The position numbers were made by a program, and so were the translations under genes. Shown here piece after piece: positions 15,252-27,000 of a stretch of DNA of 64,000 nucleotides (position 1 is its first letter; every line of letters begins with the position of its first letter). The stretch comes from Imperialibacter sp964351395 (lineage in GTDB: Bacteria; Bacteroidota; Bacteroidia; Cytophagales; Cyclobacteriaceae): the NCBI GenBank assembly GCA_964351395.1, contig CAYGOF010000007.1:222005-286004 (forward strand), read 5' to 3'. The notes under the pieces were generated by a model. That model saw nothing but the letters and a program-made list of their open reading frames with translations, was not told the origin of the DNA and made no database searches.

Positions 15252-16709
15252 TCAATCCCTAAGGCAGCGAACAGAGACCCCATTTTCCTTTAGGTAGCCA
15301 CTATAAGTTGCAGATACGCTACCATACTCCATATAGAAGTAGTTGCCTGCGGCAGCATCAATCTCATTACTTGCCCACCAGGTGCCGGTGACTCCAGTGA
15401 CTTCAAACGTTCCATTGGTATTGCGGCTGCCAGCCGGAAGGGCTGTAAAACCTGACTTATTTCGGAAACTGGGATAATCAGTATTTCCCACTGCTCCTGT
15501 AGTGGCTGATGCAGTCCATCCGGCACTTGCTGCCAATGATTTAGCTATTTTATTGCCCGTGGTGGTGCCATCATAATTATACCCATTGGCGATCAGGTAG
15601 TTTTCCATTGTGGTCCATTCCGCATCCGAAGGCACATGCCAGCCGCTGGGGCATACATTCTTGCCTCCGTTGCTCGTCGCATTTACTGCATACCAGTTGT
15701 ACAGGGCTCCGTAGGTGTTGCCATTGGAGGGTGTGTCTGCATACCAGAAATATGCCGGCGTGGTTGGCACCGTCGTTCCAGTGACCAGCGGAATGGCTGT
15801 ACCGTCGTTGTATTTCGTCGTCTTCAGGTTCGCTGCCATCCATACCTGGGTACCTATAGTAATTGCATCATAGATATTACCTTCAACATCTTTTACAGCA
15901 TTACCAATGGCTATTCTCAATGCCGCAAGTTTAGCTTCCAGTGCATCCACATAGGCTTTGGTAGCAGCCTCCTGGGCTGCCGTGGGGTCGGCCAGGCCGG
16001 TGATTTTATTGTTGCCCAAGGCCACCGCAGCAGCAGCAGCCCCAAAGCCACTCAAAGGGATATTGGCTTTGTTTAAGTCGGCATCGGCTATGCTGCCATT
16101 GACTATTTCATCGCTGCCTACCGAGCCCGTGCCCAGGTCGGCGGCGGTGAGGCTATTATCAGTGACCTCGGCGCTGCCAATGGCGTCGCTGCCAATAGTA
16201 AGCACCCCTGCGTTGCTCATGGTGGCGTCGCCGCTCATACTCACCTGGGTAGCCACCCCGGAGGCATTGCCTACATAGAGCTTGCCGTCGGCCAAGCCTG
16301 TTACCGTTTGGGCCGTCTTAGCGTTGAGCGCATAGGGTACACTTATAAATTGGCTGGTGCCTGTAATGGTATAGTTCGTTCCTCCAGCCAGGTCGGTTTC
16401 GGTTTTCAGGAAATAAACATCCGACCCCCAGTTGATGCCCGCAAAAGTGCCGCTCACCACCGTGCCGCTGCCTATCTCCAGGCTTACCAGCCCGCTGGCT
16501 GTGGTAGTGGGGGTTTGGGTTTCTACATAGACCGCTGTGCCAGCCGCAGTGGTCTGCAGAATACTGATGCGCATGCCAATCGCAGTATTGGCCACCAGGT
16601 TGCCACTGCCATTACGGATAATGGCCTGGTAGCTCATCTTTTCAGGTGACTGTGCGGAAACGGCGCTAGCTACCAATAGGTATAAAATAAGGAAGAATGC
16701 TTTTTTCAT
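15252..16709 (-). CDS. FISUMP-domain secreted protein 3
   Basis: 485 aa, with signal peptide (MKKAFFLILYLLVASAVSAQ), nearly the same as that of copy 1. It has the same N-terminal beta domain and stalk. A different spacer follows (KLAALRIAIGNAVKDVEGNI), then the FISUMP domain (YDAITIGTQVWMAANLKTTK) and a C-terminus that is diverged from copies 1 and 2 also at silent sites (GTWWASNEIDAAAGNYFYM...SVRCLRD). It is first of the three tandem copies, 18 bp downstream of the Ig-like gene. Copies 1 and 2 arose from each other much more recently than from this one. Confidence 0.9.
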   Translation of the reverse strand: MKKAFFLILYLLVASAVSAQSPEKMSYQAIIRNGSGNLVANTAIGMRISILQTTAAGTAVYVETQTPTTTASGLVSLEIGSGTVVSGTFAGINWGSDVYFLKTETDLAGGTNYTITGTSQFISVPYALNAKTAQTVTGLADGKLYVGNASGVATQVSMSGDATMSNAGVLTIGSDAIGSAEVTDNSLTAADLGTGSVGSDEIVNGSIADADLNKANIPLSGFGAAAAAVALGNNKITGLADPTAAQEAATKAYVDALEAKLAALRIAIGNAVKDVEGNIYDAITIGTQVWMAANLKTTKYNDGTAIPLVTGTTVPTTPAYFWYADTPSNGNTYGALYNWYAVNATSNGGKNVCPSGWHVPSDAEWTTMENYLIANGYNYDGTTTGNKIAKSLAASAGWTASATTGAVGNTDYPSFRNKSGFTALPAGSRNTNGTFEVTGVTGTWWASNEIDAAAGNYFYMEYGSVSATYSGYLKENGVSVRCLRD

Positions 16710-16727
16710 TAATTCGCTATCATTTTT

Positions 16728-17549
16728 TTATCTATCACCTGGTCCCGGTGGGAAGCCAAGCGTTTCTTCGGGCGACTCTGCCCCACTCTGCGACACGATA
16801 TACCCCACCCCACCCAACAAGGCCAATCCCAGGCCTGCTTTGGCAATCAGGGGTACTTTGCGTTTCACAATAAAATTCATCGTATACACTACCTCATCCC
16901 GATTGCGGCTGTCGCTGATTTTGAAGCGGTAGCGGCCCGGCTTTACATCGTTAGGAATGATGATGGTGGTATTGCCATTGTTAGGGCGCTCCTCAAATAC
17001 GGTGATCTTACTGTCTTCTTCATAAAGCTCAAATAGCAAAACATTGTCTCCTCTGCCTCCCGTCCAGGTGACTTCATAAGGCTTACCCCGCTTCAATACT
17101 TTGTAGTCATCGAAATTATCTAAGGCGATGAAAGGGATATAGATATTGCCTTTCAGTTCCAGACTCACATCACCGGTGAAGGTATCACCCAGTTCCTCTT
17201 TGGCATTCCAGGTGATGGTTTTATTGCCGCCTACGGCGATATCAACGCCTATGTCACCACTTACCTGGGTAAGGGGTTGGATATAATTGTCTGTAGAAGC
17301 ATAAAGGTAGAGCGAGTATTTGCGTTCAATCCGGTCGTCGGCCAGGTTGTACTTCAGCACCACGTTGCCATCGGGCTGCAGGGCCATTTGGGTGATGACC
17401 ACATCCTGAGCATGGGAGGTGTAAGCGAAACATAGCAGCAGCCAAATCCAGAGCAGGGCTGCAAGAAGCCACTTTGAATAACTGCGCCGGCTGGCTATTA
17501 CTACCTTTCCGTATTTCTTTAGTATATCTCTATTCATAAATAAAATCAT
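16728..17549 (-). CDS. Secreted Ig-like (Kre9/KNH-like) protein with C-terminal membrane helix, module A paralogue
   Basis: 273 aa (ATG at 17549; a second ATG at 17537 is possible). A signal peptide ends near AYTSHAQ (about 47). The first beta domain (48-130: DVVITQMALQPDGNVVLKYN) is followed by a Kre9/KNH-type Ig-like domain (about 148-235: GKPYEVTWTGGRGDNVLLFE; KPGRYRFKISDSRNRDEVVY). A hydrophobic helix near the C-terminus (AKAGLGLALLGGVGYIV) precedes a Pro/Gly tail. Two close paralogues start modules B and C (29697-30512, 39344-40153). A membrane-tethered factor serving the secreted proteins of its operon is plausible but unproven. Confidence 0.8.
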   Translation of the reverse strand: MILFMNRDILKKYGKVVIASRRSYSKWLLAALLWIWLLLCFAYTSHAQDVVITQMALQPDGNVVLKYNLADDRIERKYSLYLYASTDNYIQPLTQVSGDIGVDIAVGGNKTITWNAKEELGDTFTGDVSLELKGNIYIPFIALDNFDDYKVLKRGKPYEVTWTGGRGDNVLLFELYEEDSKITVFEERPNNGNTTIIIPNDVKPGRYRFKISDSRNRDEVVYTMNFIVKRKVPLIAKAGLGLALLGGVGYIVSQSGAESPEETLGFPPGPGDR

Positions 17550-17556
17550 TCTCTAA

Positions 17557-17621
17557 CAAAAAGGCGGCACCCGCCATAAGCTTTACACCGGCTGAACGGC
17601 AGAAAAAATAGCGCCTTTTCG
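17557..17621 (-). promoter_or_regulatory. Structured 5' leader with terminator-like hairpin, module A
   Basis: On the minus strand, just upstream of the Ig-like gene, GGCGG-GTG-CCGCC (17563-17575) is followed by TTTTT, the form of an intrinsic terminator. An outer pair CAAAAAGGCG (17557-17566) and CGCCTTTTCG (17612-17621) can compete with it. Nearly the same element lies at 30532-30596 before module B. It may act as an attenuator or RNA switch; no ligand class was recognised. Confidence 0.45.
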
Positions 17622-17656
17622 CACTGGTAATTTCCACAATCCCCCGCACTTTGATT

Positions 17657-17693
17657 ATCAATTTTGAGTCAACTACTATCAATTTTGAGTCAA
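17657..17693 (-). promoter_or_regulatory. Tandem 21-bp-phased direct repeats upstream of module A
   Basis: The 16-bp word ATCAATTTTGAGTCAA occurs at 17657-17672 and again at 17678-17693, a period of 21 bp (two helical turns). Copies of this pair lie upstream of modules B (30632-30667) and C (40265-40301). Two sites on the same face of DNA are typical of LytTR-type regulators, which bind paired direct repeats. A LytTR gene lies at 41618-42526. Confidence 0.6.
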
Positions 17694-17933
17694 TTTTGGT
17701 TTTTTACTCCCAAAAACGGCTCATTTTTCTGTTTTCCTCTTCTGCCGGCGGCAAAAATTGCCAGGTTCCATTTCAGCAACGAGAGACTGCTAATCCTTTG
17801 CGGGATAGACACGAAGGCATGAAGCCATTCAATAAATTTGAAGGTAAAAGAGTTGCTGAGCGCCTACTCAAAAGGTATAATTGCATGAATCGGAGTTAAC
17901 AATAAACAAAAAAATTAAACTCCCAATAGCTGA

Positions 17934-17950
17934 GCTGATGCAGTATCAGC
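17934..17950. repeat. Conserved hairpin, copy at module A
   Basis: GCTGAT (17934-17939) and ATCAGC (17945-17950) flank GCAGT. The surrounding block, from CAATAGCTG to the T-run at 17965-17970, recurs at 30994-31010 and 40541-40557. On the plus strand a run of T follows about 15 nt after the stem. Confidence 0.6.
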
Positions 17951-17980
17951 ATTGTAATATACTGTTTTTTAATAAATTAA

Positions 17981-18020
17981 CAATCCTTCCATCCCTCAAA
18001 TAGTAGGTATGAAAGGATTG
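17981..18020 (-). terminator. Candidate terminator after the 3842-aa adhesin gene
   Basis: The arms CAATCCTTCC (17981-17990) and GAAAGGATTG (18011-18020) pair at 9 of 10 positions around a 20-nt loop, 28 bp beyond the stop codon. A TTAATTTATT-type T-rich stretch follows on the minus strand. Confidence 0.5.
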
Positions 18021-18047
18021 CCAAATATTGCATTTTTATAAGAATAA

Positions 18048-21000
18048 CTATCTCAACACCAGTTTCTTATACACCGTCGCCCTACTATTATCATTGAAAG
18101 TTAAGCGGTAGATATACAAGCCACTTACAGCCTTGCCCTGGCTGCCGCTAATGTCCCAGTTGAACTCGTAGACACCAGGCTTAAACTTACCACTGGCCAA
18201 TGTGGCAATGCGGTTACCGTTGATATCAAAAACTGAAAGATCGATGTCTACAGGCGTATTGCGCTCCCCTGGCAGTAGCATGGGGATGGTCGTAAAGGTC
18301 CGAGCAGGGTTGGGGTAGGCGTTTCCCAGCAATAGTTTCCCAGGTATCACATCATTACCACTAGCAGCGAAGTAGATCTCAAACTTAAAGTCACCTTTGC
18401 TCAGGTCAACAGTGTGGCTGCCCGTTGTTTTCATGTCTACCAGCTTGCCGCTCTGCTGGTCGAGTAGGTAAAGACTGGAAGCTTTGTTTTGCAAAGCTCC
18501 CATGTCCCAGGTCAGGTTGGTTGGTCCTGCTGTTTTATTCGATGATAAGGTAAAACTCCAGGTATGGTCGCCTTTAGTGGGTACCACATCGGTGGAGAAG
18601 TAGGGGTAGAAATAGTCCTCATGCTTGGTATACATCTCGCTATAGTCGATAAAGCGGGGCGGTGCCATACCGTCAAACTTGTCTTTTAGCTCCAACGCAT
18701 CGGGGTGCATGCCCACGCCGCCTAAGGCTGTCGTGGTTTGGCCATCGCTGAGTTGAAGCGGAATGAGCCAGAATAAATCGTCAATGTCTGTGCTTTCTAT
18801 TTTACCCGCACCGGCAAGCGTCCTGCCATTGGGTTTGGAAGCGATGGGGTCGATGTCCACCCAGCTCGATTCCTCCGAAAACACAAAGCCTCCTTCAAAC
18901 TTATTCAACACATCGCCTTCTACCAGGGCCGACCCGTTGTACTCTAAGATCGTAGAAACTATCGTAACATCTGGGTTGTTTTCCAGTACTTGATTCCATG
19001 ATATACTCACCGTAAAAGGATTTCCTACCAGGTTCCAGCCCTTATCCAGCGTCTTGCGGAATGGAATCGTCGTATTGGCCTTTCCTGCCCCTACATTGAT
19101 CGCCACTTCTTCCCTGGCATTGAACCAATAGGCTTCCCCAACTTTCACATTCCCGGTATTGAAATTGGCGTACTTCTGGGAAATGCTGTTGTAGCGTACA
19201 ATCCGCCAATCATATTCAAAACGCAAGCCTCCCAGGTCCTGAAAAATACTGGTCACCGAAGTGATCTCCAGTTCGTAGGGTATCGTGAACAAATTCCAAT
19301 CGCCTACTCCTCCGCCAAACCTCGCGAACGGCACCTCCGGGCTTTCAGAATTGCTGAATCCACGAGCAATTTCCCGGAATTCTGTGGCCGTGGTGCCATC
19401 GCTGTCCTGTACTTCAATCTCAAATACTACTCCCAGTTCATCCAGCATCTGTCCGCCGATTTCAAAACTAAACTCCCCGGCAGGTCCCTCCTCCGTCAAA
19501 ACTTCTTCCTCAACTGCTGACTCCAGCATTTTACGGTGCCTGAAATTGACTGTGTAAGGCATAGTGCCGCCTGTTACTTTCGCTTTCAGGGCCTGAGTCT
19601 CTGTTCCGTTGTGAACCGGAGAATGGCCCGTGATACTGAGTGTAAGTGTACTGGCATTTACCTGACCAACCGTGATAGTAAATTCTTCTTCTACTTGTGC
19701 AAACCCATCGCTTACACTCGCTATTACATCGTGTGTACCTTCATGTACGCCAGTAGGCGTCCAGCTGAAGACGCCTGTTGATTCTCCAATGGTCATCCCC
19801 TTACCTGTAGACGCCAGGTCGAGGCTATAGCTTAGCTCCTGGGCCGGAAGGTCACTGTCGCTTGCTCTGATCAAAAACGATAATTCGCGGCCCACGCCAA
19901 CTGTCTTATCAGCAATGGCAGTAAATACCGGTGCCTGGTTCGTTTCGCTGGTTACTGTAATTCTTACCGTATCGGTGTCACTTAATTCCCCGTCACTTAC
20001 CGTCAGCAACACATTGTGTGTACCTACCCGTAGGGATGTTGGAGTCCATTTGAAAACACCTGTCGTTGCATCGATAGTCATGCCCTTGGCTACCGACAAA
20101 GGCCCTATACTGAAACTCAACGGCTGTGGCGGAACATCTCCATCTGTCGCGGAAGCTGTAAAAGTCAGTTCCACTAACTCAGCAACCGTTTGGTCTGCAA
20201 TTGGATTCAGCTGGGGTGCTGTATTTACCGAGCCGTCAGAAACAGTGATCAAAACCGTCTCTGTATCACTCAAGGCCCCATCGCTTACTGTCACTTCCAC
20301 TGAATGCTCACCTACTTGAGAGGAGATCGGCGTCCAACTAAACAAACCTGTCAGACCATTGAGTGACATGCCTTTATTAACAGATGGCTGGTCTAGTTTG
20401 TAGCTCAAAGTTTGAGCTGGAACATCTGAATCGCTACCTGACACTGTGAAACTCAAGGTCGCTAAAACGGTAACACTTTTTGCTCCTATTGCAGCCAAAA
20501 TAGGAGCCACATTTGAATCGGATGTTTGATTGACAACAATAACCACCGTCTGGCTTCCTGACAATACCCCATCGCTTACAGTAACCACTGCTTCATGGAG
20601 CCCTGCCTGAGTATCAGAGGGAGTCCAGGTAAATACGCCAGTTGCACCATCGATACTCATCCCCTTCTCTATTGATCCCTGGTCAATGCTGTAAACCAAT
20701 ACATCTTGTTCAGCGTCGGTTGCCTGAGCAGTGAACGTCAGCACTAGCAGCGTGGTTGTACTCTGCGTTCCAATGGTAGATAATACCGGAGCAGTGTTTT
20801 CCACTACCGCTTCACTCACTGTTATGCTTATCGTTTCACTTGCTGTGACGACCCCATCACTCACACTTACTATCGCTTCAACTGCCCCAACCTGCCCTGC
20901 TTCTGGTACCCAGCTGAATACACCAGTCGAAGCATCAATCGTCATCCCTTTGTCAAGCGAACCTTGATCCAAACTAAAACTCAACGATTGCGCTGGTAGA

Positions 21001-24000
21001 TCCGTATCGCTTGCAGTAGCAGTGAAGATCAGCTCTTCGGCTGCCGTGACACTTTTGGAGCCAATCGCTTCTAGCACAGGAGCAGTGTTTATTTCGCCAA
21101 CAGTGATCGTTACAAGCTCGGAGGCAGTCAATGCCCCATCGCTGACCGTCACAGTCACCTCATGACTACCGTCCTGGACCTCTGTCGGGGTCCAGCTAAA
21201 GGCGCCTGTCACTCCATCAATTGTCATCCCTTTGTCTATCGAAGTCTGATCGATACTGAAGGTCAATGCTTGAGCGAGCAAGTCAGCATCGGTAGCCGTA
21301 GCTGTAAAGCCAAATGCAATTAGTTCGTCGGTGCTTTTGGGGCCAATACTTGAAAGCACGGGAGCTACATTTACCTCTGCCACCGTAATCGTCACTACCT
21401 CTGTATCGCTTAGCGCTCCATCACTTACTGTCACTATCACCTCATGGCTGCCATCTTGCGATTCAGTGGGCGTCCAGCTAAATGCTCCGGTCGATGCGCT
21501 GATGGTCATGCCTTTGTCTATGGAAGCCTGATCAAGGCTATAGGTCAATGGCTGTAAATCGGGGTCAGTTCCAGTTGCAGTGAAACTCAGGGATACGAGT
21601 TCATTCGTGGCCTTAGCTCCTACAGAAGAAAGGACAGGAGCTTCGTTGACATTTGCAACGGCAATAGTAAATGTCTTCTGAAAAATTTCTCCACCTGAAT
21701 CCTGAGTTTGCATTCGAATGGAGTAAGAACTCTTTGATTCAAAATCAAACACATTTGCAGTCCGTAGCTCACTACCACTAACTGCGAAGCTTGAATTATC
21801 GCTATTGCCAATACCCGCCACCAGGCTATAGGTATGAGAATCAAGAAGGTCTGCATCCGTTGTGGACAGTGTTCCGACTGCAGACCCAATGGCCAGGTTC
21901 TCATTGACTGAAACACTAGTCAAACTAATATTAGTTGGAGTACTATTAGCAACGGTTACAGTCACCAACCAGTTTTGCTCGGTTATTCCGTCTTCAGCAG
22001 TAACAGTATACGTAATGGGGGTGCCAAAATTGTTAATCGTGACTCCGCTTACCTGCGCAGTAGCTCCCACCTTAGCAGACGCTCCGCTAGAAAGCATAAA
22101 GGTAGCAGCCAGAGATGTTGGGTCTGTACCATTGGCAACTTCGATATCGATCGTTCCGGCACCTAGTACAGCGGAACCGGTTTGCTGAGCAAAACTAAAG
22201 GCGGTAAAAGAGGTGGCGGTACTTGGGGCCACGGATACCGTAACTATCAAATCTTGCGTTGTACTACCATCTTCAGCAGTAATTGTGTAAGTGACAGGAC
22301 TTGAGAAATCATTGGATGTTGTTCCACTTTCCTGTGTTACTCCGCCCACTTTAGCTGTCGCACCCGTTGACATGCTGAAGGAGGCAACAAGGTTAGATAG
22401 ATCAATTTCCGCTGCAACTTCTATAGCTATAGTACCTGAGCCGATCGTCGCGGCCCCGGTTTGTTCTGCAAAACTAAAAGCGAATATTTCCTTTTCCGAA
22501 AGTTTCCGTCGATAAACCGTAGTCGGCGCAATCAGGTCAAGTTTGCCATCTCCATCCAAATCTGCCACATCAACCCAAGCACCTGAGCTTGACAACTGGA
22601 CCTGAGGTTCAAATGCCAATGAACCGGCGGAGGTGCTGACATTCCGCCTCAATGACAGTTTAATGGAGTTATTTATGCTTTGTACGATATCTACCTTACC
22701 ATCCCCATCCAGGTCTCCTGTTGCAACCCCTTTCGGTCGGCTCCCGGTTGAAAAAGAAATTTGTGAATTGAAATTGATTAAATCCGGATCCGCACTCAGA
22801 TTTTCGAGGACCGATAAAGTGTTGCTGGTCCAATTGGAACTAACCACATCAATTCTTCCATCCTGATCAAAATCTGCAACATCAGTAGCCCAGCTCCTGT
22901 TTCCTGTGGCAAAATCTTCTTTTAGGGCAAATTCAAAAGAGCCAATCCCTACACTCAGGTTCTGATAAATTGAAACAAATGCTACCGTTTGGTCCCTATA
23001 GCCCAGCACAATTTCGGATTTCCCATCGTTGTCCAAATCCGTGACAGAAGTATAAAAAGGATTTGACAGCGTAGAGAGCGTCGCTGCATTCTCAAACATG
23101 ATTGTACCGGAACCCGGGTAAGTATTTCTCAATACGTAGACGGTAGCTGCTCCAAAGTTCGGAACGATCAGGTCCAGCTTTCCGTCCAAATCAAAGTCAC
23201 CTATGCCAACGTGTGTTGGATTTGCTCCAACATTTATATCAACTTTCGCTTCGAAGCTGATGTTACCAGGGCCGGAGCTGTTATTTATAAGAATAGAAAC
23301 GGTGTTACTCGTGAAATTTGGTACAGCAATATCCAATTTTCCATCGGCATTGAGGTCGGCAACCCCCATATGTCCAGGGTTTCCTCCAGCAGTGAAGCTT
23401 ACCGCATCTTCAAAACTTATCTCCCCGGTGGCTGTGCTATTGTTTCTGTAAACAGTTGCCTGATTTAGGTCATTCGTTAGAATATCAATTTTACCATCTC
23501 CGTCAAAATCCCCCGAAGTATGCCCTGAAACTTCATTGCCTGCCAAACTTGACCCAAAACTAGTCGCATGTTTAACGTACGAATTAAGTGAAATGCCATC
23601 ATCACCCTGCCAGGTGACCTGAAAAGGTTCCCGGGATAAGGCCATTAGACCATGCGCTAATACACTGATGGGCTCATAACTTGCACTGGGGGGAACAGTG
23701 ACTGTGAGCTCGGTTTGGCTTGCTGCAGTTACCGTAGCTTGCACCAAACCAAAATACACGATATTGTTACCAGGTACCGGATCAAAATTAACGCCCGTGA
23801 TTGTAACTGGCACACCTATTGCCCCGCTTGAAGGAGTGAAAGAAATAATCTTGGGAATAGCGGCTTCCTGCATGTATAATGCCAAGATTTCATTAGCAGG
23901 TAGTGCTCGATTGTAAAGCCGCACATCGTCCATTGTACCATTGAACCAACGATTATCATCCTGGGAGTTCCCTCCAATCCAAACCTCGGTGCTATTCACG

Positions 24001-27000
24001 ACACTATTTCCAGAAGCGGGTTTGGAGTCATCCAATTTACCATCTACATAAATACTGATTGTACTTCCATCATAGGTGCCGATGACATGATGCCACTTAT
24101 CATTAGCCATACTAGTAACCCCCAGAGCTTGAGCAGAAATACCATCAGCGCCAAGCTGAGCATTTTGGATCGTTCTTATTTCTAAGGACCATGAATACTG
24201 TCCTTTTCTTACCAGCGTATTCAGATTTCCAAGTGAGGTGGATTTTAACCATACACCAACTGTGAAATTGTTGGTGAAATTAAAATCGGTACTGTTACCA
24301 ATGTTGATATAATCAAAATTGCCATCAAAAAGGTAGGCTCTATCCGCGTCTCCGAAGCGGTCAGCTGCTAAAGTCACATCTCCGTTCCCAGTTCCATCAT
24401 TCCCATTCCCACTTTCATCGTTGGCATTGCCATTGAAGGGGTAGTAAGCAATCAGCCCGTACTCATCAAACGACTGATTTTCAAACCATATGATCTTATT
24501 GTCGCCAGATGACAAAGACACGATATCCATGTCTCCATCACTGTCCATATCAGCAGTATATACCGACATACAAGACGGCGCATTGGTTGTGATGCTTTGT
24601 TCTGAAAAATTATTGCTTCCATCGTTTACAAATAATGTTATCTCACCATTGAACCTGGAAGTGCCCAAAATATCAATATCTCCATCACCATCCATATCCA
24701 TGGCGGTCACTTCCTCAGCCCCAGAAATAGTGCTACTTAATATCTTTTCAGTAAATGTTCCATCGCCGTTGTTGTCATACCAAATAATTTGGTGATCAAA
24801 ATATGCAGCATTTAACACATCTATGTCACCATCCTGGTCAATGTCAACCGGATATACAAACTGAGAAAAATCGGAGTTTCCGATAAATCTTTGAGTAAAG
24901 TTCTGATTTCCATCATTTTCGAAATACCCAACCTTATCTGTCCAGGCAGATCCAAAAATGATGTCCATATCGCCATCTTTGTCGATATCATCCATGTTGA
25001 GTCCAAAAATGGTATCAATCCCATCAGATCTTGTACTGATGATGATTTCAGTGAAATTTTCGTTGCCATCATTTTTATACCATACGATATAGTCGGCTCC
25101 ATCATCGCCACTTAAGATATCAATATCACCATCACCATCCAGGTCTCCTGCATGAACAGAGAAAACTCGGTATGCCAGGGTGCTTATGATATGTTCTGTA
25201 AAACCTTGCGCTCCGTTGTTCTCGTACCAGGCCGCACCTGCTTCAGATCCGCTGATGATATCATTAAATCCATCGCCATTTACATCAATCGAAAACACTA
25301 TATTTGGGGCAGTCATAGTGGAAGCAATTGCGTTTTCTATAAAATTCTGAGTTCCATCATTTTGATACCATGCCAATTTATTGTCGGTGGAAGAGACGCT
25401 TACCAGGTCCATATCTCCATCTTTGTCCATATCCAATGCAAATACAGATTGCGCGCCCTGCGCATTAGATGAAATTACCTTTTCATTAGTGAAATAGCCT
25501 CCGTGATCAGTTCTTATCACTGTAAATGAAATTCCCTTTGATGTTCCAAAATCATTGGTGACCTTGATCTCCAGTGGTCCAAAAGACATGTCAGGCACTG
25601 TCACATACGCCACATCCCGAGACACGTCGTCAGGTACCACTTCTATATTACCAAATAGAACCTTTACATTTGGCTCATCAAAATGCTTACCATAAATACG
25701 AATCTGTTGGCCTGGAACAGCAGCATGTTGATGAATAGAATGAATGACAGGCGTACCCCAGTTGTTCTCGGTGTAAAGCTCGATTATCTGGGTGGCATCT
25801 AGCGCACGGGAATACATTACTAAATCGTCAAAGGAGCCACGATAATACTTCTCCAGCGTGCGAAGTGCTCCTAGAAAAATTGATGTAGGGTCACTCAAAC
25901 TGCTTGTCGTTCCTGTAGCCCCGCTCTGCTTTTGCCCATCTACATATAGGTCAAAAGCACCAGTGGCTTTGACCCGGAGGCCAGTGACCATATGCCATTG
26001 ATTATCGTCGTATAGTGAAGCGCTTTTTATAGTTTTTCCAAAATCACGAATCCCAAAAAGTACCTTGCCAAGTCCGAGGGAAATGCCAAAATCGTTTTTG
26101 ATATTTGGAACATCTGCATCCACCAGCCCTCCACCGTTAAACCATTCATTTTCAAAAAATTCATTTTGACTGGATTTCATCCAAAAATTGATAGTGAAAT
26201 CATCTTGAATTGACCTTGGTATCTCAATATGGCCATCCACACCATCGAAACTATAGGCGCTGTTGGTATTCCCAAACCGGTCGTTCGTTACCGAAACGCC
26301 TCCATTTATAGTTCCATCATTCCCATTCCCACTTTCATCATCCGCATTGCCATTGAATGGATAAAAGGCAACCAAATCAGGGGCTGTAGATGCGTAAACC
26401 GTCCAATCTTGAATAGAAACCCGGTCTTCTGCCGTCACGGTGTAGGTAACAGGACTTGAAAAATCCTGGGCAATACCTGACGCAGGGGATATGGTAGCGC
26501 CATCTGACAGGGTGATGGTGGGAGTACCTGTCAATGAAGACAGACCTGTAATTGTTATCCTGTGATTCACGTCATCGACACTCACAGTTCCGACTGATGG
26601 AAGGGTGAAGGAATTAATGTTTGTGGCGGTCTTGGCTGCTGCATCTCGAACACATCGGATACTAGTTCCCAAATTCCGTTTACTTAGACCTGGGGCAGAA
26701 ACATCAGAGGAACTATAGCTCATTGCTCGACCCCAGGCATAAATATTACCATGCGGTGTGGTACTCCACCAATTACCCTGATCCCCTTGAAGATAAAAAT
26801 TCCCACTACCGGAGTTTCTATTTCCACCAGGAAGGGCTTTAAAACCAAATCGATCTGTTGCTCCAGTATTAGGGGCAGTCCAACGAGAGGTGCCTGATTC
26901 TTTCAGTTGATCCGCGGCTCCAGCAGCTCCTCCTAGAAAATCCGTGAGCGTCGTCCATTCGGCATCCGTGGGCACATGCCAGCTTGTAGGACATACGTTT

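Larger units (their letters stand above)
17550..18047. other. 498-bp intergenic region between modules A and B
   Basis: From left to right: leader hairpin, phased direct repeats, a weak plus-strand open frame of 82 codons (17651-17899) that reads through the repeats, a conserved hairpin (17934-17950) and a terminator candidate (17981-18020). The small frame ends FEGKRVAERLLKRYNCMNRS. The equivalent positions after modules B and C have related but altered sequence, so it may be a decayed small gene. Confidence 0.5.

Noticed and set aside
16710..18047. Template repeat or reverse transcriptase of a DGR near the FISUMP genes
   Set aside because: No open frame shows reverse-transcriptase motifs, and no second copy of the FISUMP 3' end with adenine-rich codons was seen in any intergenic region of the window.
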